A stretch of 44,832 nt of DNA from Deltaproteobacteria bacterium (GTDB lineage Bacteria > Myxococcota_A > Polyangia > DRWM01 > JAAZOP01): positions 1-44,832 of the forward strand of contig JACRCZ010000039.1 in assembly GCA_016218765.1 (NCBI GenBank). Direction: 5' to 3'. A program made the translations under genes and the position numbers. This document shows positions 41,177 through 44,832 of the stretch, piece after piece (the first letter of the stretch is position 1; each line of letters opens with the position of its first letter). A model generated the notes under the pieces. That model was given only the letters and a program-made list of their open reading frames with translations. It was not told where the DNA came from and made no database searches.

Positions 41177-43882
41177 GTGTCCCCCCTCCGTTCAACTCGT
41201 TCCACACGACCCACCATCAATTCGTCCCGATCGTCCCGCCCAAACTCCCCCCTCCTCCTCGCGTTCTTGATCCTCCTTGCCGGTCCCGCCTGCGGTCGTT
41301 CCGGGTCGCGGTCCGCAGGAAGCGACGCTCCGGCGTTCGCGCACACCTGCCGCAGTCTGGTCGAACCGCACGAGGTGCTGCGGGTGGCGCGGCACGAGGG
41401 CGCCGACCCACCCGCGATGGTCTGGACCGGCAGGGAGCACGCGGTCGTCTGGATTGACGGCTCGGACGGCACTTTCCGCGTCCGTCTCGCCCGCCTCGAC
41501 GCCGGCTTGAACCGGGTGGGGCCCACCGCCGAGGGGCCGGTCGCGGCTCCCGGCGGACCGGCGCCATCGATGATCGTGACCGGCTCCGGGTTCTGGGTGG
41601 CGTGGCTCGACGGGACGCAAGACCAGACCGCCATCCAGACCGCCATCCGGGTCACCTCCTTCGGTGCGGATGGTCGCTGGACGCGCATGGTGACCGATGT
41701 CGAGACCCATCCGGTGGAGAAACGCGACGGGCGCATCGTTCGCGCACAGCCGATGTCGGCACCATCGCTCGCATGGAACGGGGAGTATGTTGCGGTTGCG
41801 TGGGTGGATCGTAGCGAGCCCGCCAGGGTTCGCTTCCTGGCTCTCGATCCTGCCGGCGCGCCGGTCGGGCCCGAATCGAGCTTCCCCGTCGTCGTCCGCT
41901 CCGCGGAGCCGCGTCTCGGAAGCCCGGCCCTGGTCTGGAATGGAACTGAATTCGGGCTGGCGTGGGTCGAGTACCACGAGGGCACGAGGACGATCCGCGA
42001 GCGGGAATTCTGGGTCCGGGAGGAGCCCGAGTGGGATCGGGTCATGTTCGTTCGACTCGACGCCGCAGGAACGCCGATTGCGGAGCCGCAGCTCGTGGCG
42101 CGGGATCGGGTCAGCAGTGCGGAAAGGGCCCTGGCCCTCACGACGACCGGTTCGGCGTTTCTGGCCGTTTGGGCGAATTGGCCCACAGGCGCCTGCGATC
42201 GCCCCCCGTGCGTCCGCGCGGCCAGGATTGACCGCGACGGTGTGCGAATCACACCCGAGGAGCCGCGCGACCCGTATCGCACGGAGCCCCCGGACGGACT
42301 GTTCAGTTGTCGGGGCGGCCGTTGGCAGCAGCACCCGGGATGGATGCCGGCCCTGTCGGTCGCGTGGCGGGGCGACGAGTTGGGCGTCGCCTGGACGGGT
42401 CCGGACCCGTGGGCGCCTTTCTGGCTGGGCGCCATCAACGCGGACGACCTAGGAGTGCGACGACCGACCGCCGCTCTGCCCGTGCGCGCGAGCGGCTTCG
42501 CCGACGCTCCGTCGCTGACGTGGAACGGTACGGGTTGGGGCCTCGCGTGGATTGACAGGACGACGGCCGGCGAACGGGTCCGGCTCGCGTCCGTCGACGC
42601 GACAGGCGCTCGGCTCGAAGCTCGCGCACCGTTGGCCGGGAGCGCCCCGGCGCCGGACCGGATCGGCCTTGCCGCCACCGGGGACGGCTACGGCATCGCC
42701 TGGCCGGACGCGCGGGACGGCGCGCCGCGGCTCTACTTCGCGCGACTCGATCGGACCGGCCGCATCGCTGCCGGCCCGATTCCCGTCGAAGGAAGTTCGA
42801 CCGGCGCGACGCCGAGCCTCGCCTGGAACGGGCGCGGCTTCGGCGCGGCGTGGGTGGATGATTGGCCGCCGGAGGGAGCGACCCCTACCTCACCGAGCGT
42901 CCTCGACAGCGACGCGATCCTGTTTGCGGCGTTGGATGTGGATGGCCGGGTCGTATCGGAGCCCGTTGTGGTGGCACGTCGGGGCGGCTTTTCCCCGCGC
43001 CTGGTCTGGGCGGGGAACCAGTACGGGATCGTATGGAAGGAGTCGTGGTGCCCGGCGCCGTCGCGCGTCTCGCGTCCGGGCCGGCCTCCCGGGATCGGAT
43101 ACGATGTGCCCGTGGTCTCCCGGGGGGACCCATGCACAAGGTTCGCCCGTCTCGACGCCACCGGATCCAGGATCGGCGACGAAGTCGCGTTCGCGGAGCG
43201 CCCGGACGGCGCCTCCACGCCGGTCGAGCGCGAACAGGTGTCCTTGCCCGCGCTCGCCTGGAACGGCGCCGAGTTCGGGGTCGCCTGGAACGAGGAGTGG
43301 CACGAAGCGTGGAATTACGGCGACAGGACGGTGTTGTACCGACTGCTCCCCGACGGCACGACCGCGAGTACGGCCTTCCTGGACGACACGCACGAGCCGC
43401 CCAATCTCGTCCCGGAACCCACCGGCTTCACCTTGGCGACGTTCCGTCCGAGGGGCCACGGCCCCGTCGACCGCCACTGCCCATGGGTGCTCTCGCGCCT
43501 TGTTCGCGATGACGTGCGAATCGACACATCCTTGTGCGTCAACGGCCTGGATGAGAAGACGGGGGTAATCCACCTGTACGATGGGGTCGCGTCTGCGGAC
43601 CTCGCGTGGGCGCCCGAGGGCTACCTGGTCGCCTTGTCCAACCAGTCCTGGGAGGATCTGGAACGTCCTTCAGGGGACGGGCCGCCGGACGGAAGAGCGG
43701 TCGAGCTGGCGACGTTCGGCATGGGTGGTCAACGCAGCGGTCCCGACGTGCGCTGGCCCGTCCGCCGACCCGGCGCCGGCAACGTGACCCTCGCCGTGGA
43801 CGGCACCACCGTCGGGGTCCTCTGGACCCGCGACATCGGCACCGCCACGGTCCTCGAGTTTGCGGCCGCGACGTGCGACTGA
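41177..43882 (+). CDS. Propeller-repeat lipoprotein
   Basis: 901 residues from the GTG at 41177; an earlier in-frame ATG at 41042 overlaps the four-helix gene and is unlikely. A Ser/Arg/Thr-rich n-region, encoded by two 25-bp repeat units, precedes the signal helix 'LLLAFLILLAGPAC' with Cys39 as probable lipid site (GPAC is an atypical lipobox). The mature part has about a dozen repeats of the pattern P.L.WNG..FG.AWVD, for example 'PSLAWNGEYVAVAWVD', 'PALVWNGTEFGLAWVE', 'PSLTWNGTGWGLAWID' and 'PALAWNGAEFGVAWNE'. That is enough for two propellers. Third codon positions are visibly less C/G-biased than in neighbouring genes (gga, att, ttg, gat are common), which hints at separate origin. The stop overlaps the right inverted repeat. 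The function is unknown. Confidence 0.85.
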   Translation: MSPLRSTRSTRPTINSSRSSRPNSPLLLAFLILLAGPACGRSGSRSAGSDAPAFAHTCRSLVEPHEVLRVARHEGADPPAMVWTGREHAVVWIDGSDGTFRVRLARLDAGLNRVGPTAEGPVAAPGGPAPSMIVTGSGFWVAWLDGTQDQTAIQTAIRVTSFGADGRWTRMVTDVETHPVEKRDGRIVRAQPMSAPSLAWNGEYVAVAWVDRSEPARVRFLALDPAGAPVGPESSFPVVVRSAEPRLGSPALVWNGTEFGLAWVEYHEGTRTIREREFWVREEPEWDRVMFVRLDAAGTPIAEPQLVARDRVSSAERALALTTTGSAFLAVWANWPTGACDRPPCVRAARIDRDGVRITPEEPRDPYRTEPPDGLFSCRGGRWQQHPGWMPALSVAWRGDELGVAWTGPDPWAPFWLGAINADDLGVRRPTAALPVRASGFADAPSLTWNGTGWGLAWIDRTTAGERVRLASVDATGARLEARAPLAGSAPAPDRIGLAATGDGYGIAWPDARDGAPRLYFARLDRTGRIAAGPIPVEGSSTGATPSLAWNGRGFGAAWVDDWPPEGATPTSPSVLDSDAILFAALDVDGRVVSEPVVVARRGGFSPRLVWAGNQYGIVWKESWCPAPSRVSRPGRPPGIGYDVPVVSRGDPCTRFARLDATGSRIGDEVAFAERPDGASTPVEREQVSLPALAWNGAEFGVAWNEEWHEAWNYGDRTVLYRLLPDGTTASTAFLDDTHEPPNLVPEPTGFTLATFRPRGHGPVDRHCPWVLSRLVRDDVRIDTSLCVNGLDEKTGVIHLYDGVASADLAWAPEGYLVALSNQSWEDLERPSGDGPPDGRAVELATFGMGGQRSGPDVRWPVRRPGAGNVTLAVDGTTVGVLWTRDIGTATVLEFAAATCD
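41188..41237. repeat. Two internal 25-bp units (plus orientation) within the lipoprotein start region
   Basis: 41188-41212 and 41213-41237 match the outer arrays (the second reads accatcaattcgtcccgatc, then gtccc). They encode residues 4 to about 20 of the lipoprotein n-region, between the start codon and the signal helix. The first unit is more diverged. Confidence 0.75.
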
Positions 43883-43897
43883 CCTCCGCACCTCCGG

Positions 43898-43972
43898 ACC
43901 AACAACTCAACCCGATCGTCCCACCATCAACTTGTCCCAGACATCCCACCAACAACTCGACCCAATTGTCCC
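43898..43972. repeat. Right array of three 25-bp units (plus orientation)
   Basis: Units 43898-43922, 43923-43947 and 43948-43972 begin accaacaactcaaccc, accatcaacttgtccc and accaacaactcgaccc. They mirror the left array. The 206-bp gap 43883-44088 otherwise holds a weak promoter for the next gene and a small hairpin (GTCCG...CGGAC, near 44031-44045). Confidence 0.9.
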
Positions 43973-43992
43973 ACCTCCGTCCCTCCTCCGAC

Positions 43993-44021
43993 TTGCGTCC
44001 GGCGCCGTTTCGCTCCATTCT
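43993..44021 (+). promoter_or_regulatory. Weak putative promoter for the repeat lipoprotein
   Basis: TTGCGT (43993-43998), a 17-bp spacer and CATTCT (44016-44021) lie about 67 nt before the ATG at 44089. The -10 match is poor. Confidence 0.3.
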
Positions 44022-44088
44022 CACCTCGTCGTCCGGACTTCGGACCCGCGCGGCGCCGCCACGACGCCGGCAAGAAGGAGGATTCCTC

Positions 44089-44832
44089 ATGCGTACCTTC
44101 CGCCACCAGAGCACGCTCGCGATCCTGCTCGCCCTCGCCACCGTCGCCCAGGCCGCCTGCGGGAGCCAGGGCGGGGAACCCGACGTGGAGCTGTGCGCCA
44201 ACGGCGAGGACGACGACGGCGACGGACAGATGGACTGCAACGACAGCGACTGCACCGCCGACCCGTCGTGCGTCGAGGTCCCCGCCGAGGTGGACTGCGA
44301 CGATCGGCGGGACGACGACGGCGACGGCGACACCGACTGCGACGACGCCGACTGCGCCGACGACGAGCTGTGCGACCCCTCGCGCGAGCTCAATTGCTCC
44401 AACGGCGTCGACGACGACGGGGACGGCGCCACCGACTGCGACGACGCCGACTGCGACGGCCGGTCGTCCTGCACCGAGTCCGACTGCGCGAACGCGACCG
44501 ACGACGACGGGGACGGCGCCACCGACTGCGACGACACGGACTGCGCGGACGACTCGGCCTGCGGCGGCACGCCCGAGACGAACTGCACCGACGGCCTGGA
44601 CGACGACGGGGACGGCGCCACGGATTGCGCCGACGCCGACTGCGCCGCCGATCCGGCGTGCGCGCCCACCGAGGAAACCGATTGCACCGATACGCTGGAC
44701 GACGACGGCGACGGCGATACCGACTGCGCCGACGCGGACTGCGCGGACGACCCGGCCTGCGGCGGCACGCCCGAGACGAACTGCACCGACGACCTGGACG
44801 ACGACGGGGACGGCGCCACGGACTGCGCGGAC
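44089..44832 (+). CDS. Secreted Cys/Asp-rich tandem-repeat protein, probable lipoprotein (partial)
   Basis: 248 codons to the window edge, with no stop. The ATG at 44089 follows a strong AAGGAGG. The signal peptide is 'STLAILLALATVAQA', then AC; either a loose lipobox or signal peptidase I cleavage after AQA. The mature part is seven units of about 28-33 residues, consensus (N/D)C-x4-DDDGDG-x-TDC-x-D-x-DC-x2-D-x2-C. Each has a DxDxDG-like calcium-binding loop and four cysteines, similar in style to thrombospondin type 3 or dockerin-like loops. Units 5 and 7 are almost identical in DNA, showing recent duplication. Two short spacers of 'GGTPET' recur. It probably forms a rigid Ca-loaded surface stalk; any functional head lies beyond the window. 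Confidence 0.85.
   Translation, partial: MRTFRHQSTLAILLALATVAQAACGSQGGEPDVELCANGEDDDGDGQMDCNDSDCTADPSCVEVPAEVDCDDRRDDDGDGDTDCDDADCADDELCDPSRELNCSNGVDDDGDGATDCDDADCDGRSSCTESDCANATDDDGDGATDCDDTDCADDSACGGTPETNCTDGLDDDGDGATDCADADCAADPACAPTEETDCTDTLDDDGDGDTDCADADCADDPACGGTPETNCTDDLDDDGDGATDCAD
44199..44832 (+). repeat. Tandem coding repeats of about 85-100 bp
   Basis: The core gacgacgacggggacggcgc recurs through 44199-44832. The phrase cccgagacgaactgcaccga occurs at about 44573 and again at about 44770. All units keep the reading frame. The array continues past the window. Confidence 0.85.

Larger units (their letters stand above)
40696..43922. repeat. Perfect 41-bp inverted repeat bounding the module (40696-40736 and 43882-43922)
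   Basis: 40696-40736 is the exact reverse complement of 43882-43922. Each copy holds one 25-bp unit plus the adjoining 16 bp (acctccgcacctccgg). The left copy begins 18 nt beyond the stop of the four-helix-bundle gene; the right copy begins on the last base of the lipoprotein stop codon. The two enclosed genes are divergent, so both have the same sequence at their 3' ends. Confidence 0.9.

Noticed and set aside
40696..43922. Classical insertion sequence bounded by inverted repeats
   Set aside because: Neither enclosed gene resembles a transposase, and no flanking target-site duplication is visible beyond the arrays.
40646..43972. CRISPR array
   Set aside because: The 25-bp units are directly adjacent without spacers, differ from each other at several positions, occur in only two or three copies per array, and no cas gene is present.
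1..44832. tRNA, rRNA or riboswitch
   Set aside because: No cloverleaf-like stretch with a TTCGA-type loop, no rRNA-like conserved sequence and no known riboswitch core was found in the gaps, the largest of which is about 280 bp.

Overview
The window is a gene-dense stretch of very GC-rich DNA (estimated by eye at above 70 percent). It carries about 27 protein genes and no recognisable tRNA, rRNA, CRISPR array, transposase or phage gene. Several families point to a myxobacterium-like (Myxococcota or related former Deltaproteobacteria) genome, probably environmental. These are long secreted lipoproteins with the myxococcal Cys-rich 'GEECDDGN...DGC' repeat, MopE-like 'D-DDCNG-D' motifs, a Ser/Thr kinase with a C-terminal PEGA domain next to a TPR/poly-proline membrane protein, and propeller lipoproteins. 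The 2-hydroxyacyl-CoA dehydratase with its activator and the carbamate kinase suggest anaerobic or fermentative capacity. No rRNA or marker gene is present, so this assignment is inference.

Layout. 1-1739 (-): B12-binding radical SAM protein, running off the left edge. 1887-5775 (+): secreted membrane protein and a TPR-type M48 zinc peptidase. 5895-8395 (-): DUF2135/MopE-like lipoprotein, D-Ala-D-Ala-ligase-like ATP-grasp enzyme and sirtuin in one close-packed set. 8489-12913 (-): alpha/beta hydrolase followed by a large HEAT-like membrane protein, from a clear sigma70-type promoter at 13003-13031. 13034-18808 (-): Ser/Thr kinase, TPR protein and a 1013-residue Cys-rich propeller lipoprotein. 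19087-20550 (+): acidic lipoprotein. 20614-23968 (-): single-chain 2-hydroxyacyl-CoA dehydratase and its activator. 24083-24547 (+): free methionine-(R)-sulfoxide reductase. 24556-38123: an envelope-glycan region with four or five polytopic GT-C-like proteins, a GT2 glycosyltransferase, a LPG_synthase_TM/flippase-like protein, a repeat lipoprotein and an MFS transporter. 38149-40517 (-): a GTPase-like cyclic-2,3-diphosphoglycerate-synthase homologue and carbamate kinase. 40646-43972: a module of two divergent genes (four-helix-bundle S23/IVP protein and propeller lipoprotein) whose 3' ends carry a perfect 41-bp inverted repeat made partly of 25-bp tandem units. 44089-end (+): Cys/Asp-rich tandem-repeat lipoprotein, running off the right edge.

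The most unusual observations are the 25-bp repeat module around the four-helix-bundle gene; the fused dehydratase whose inter-domain linker looks like an interspersed repeat; a heptamer tandem repeat lying across the stop and start codons of the dehydratase and activator; another interspersed repeat inside the kinase; and a recurrent promoter layout with the -10 box 6 to 10 nt from the start codon, suggesting many leaderless mRNAs. No gene-free stretch exceeds 300 bases.
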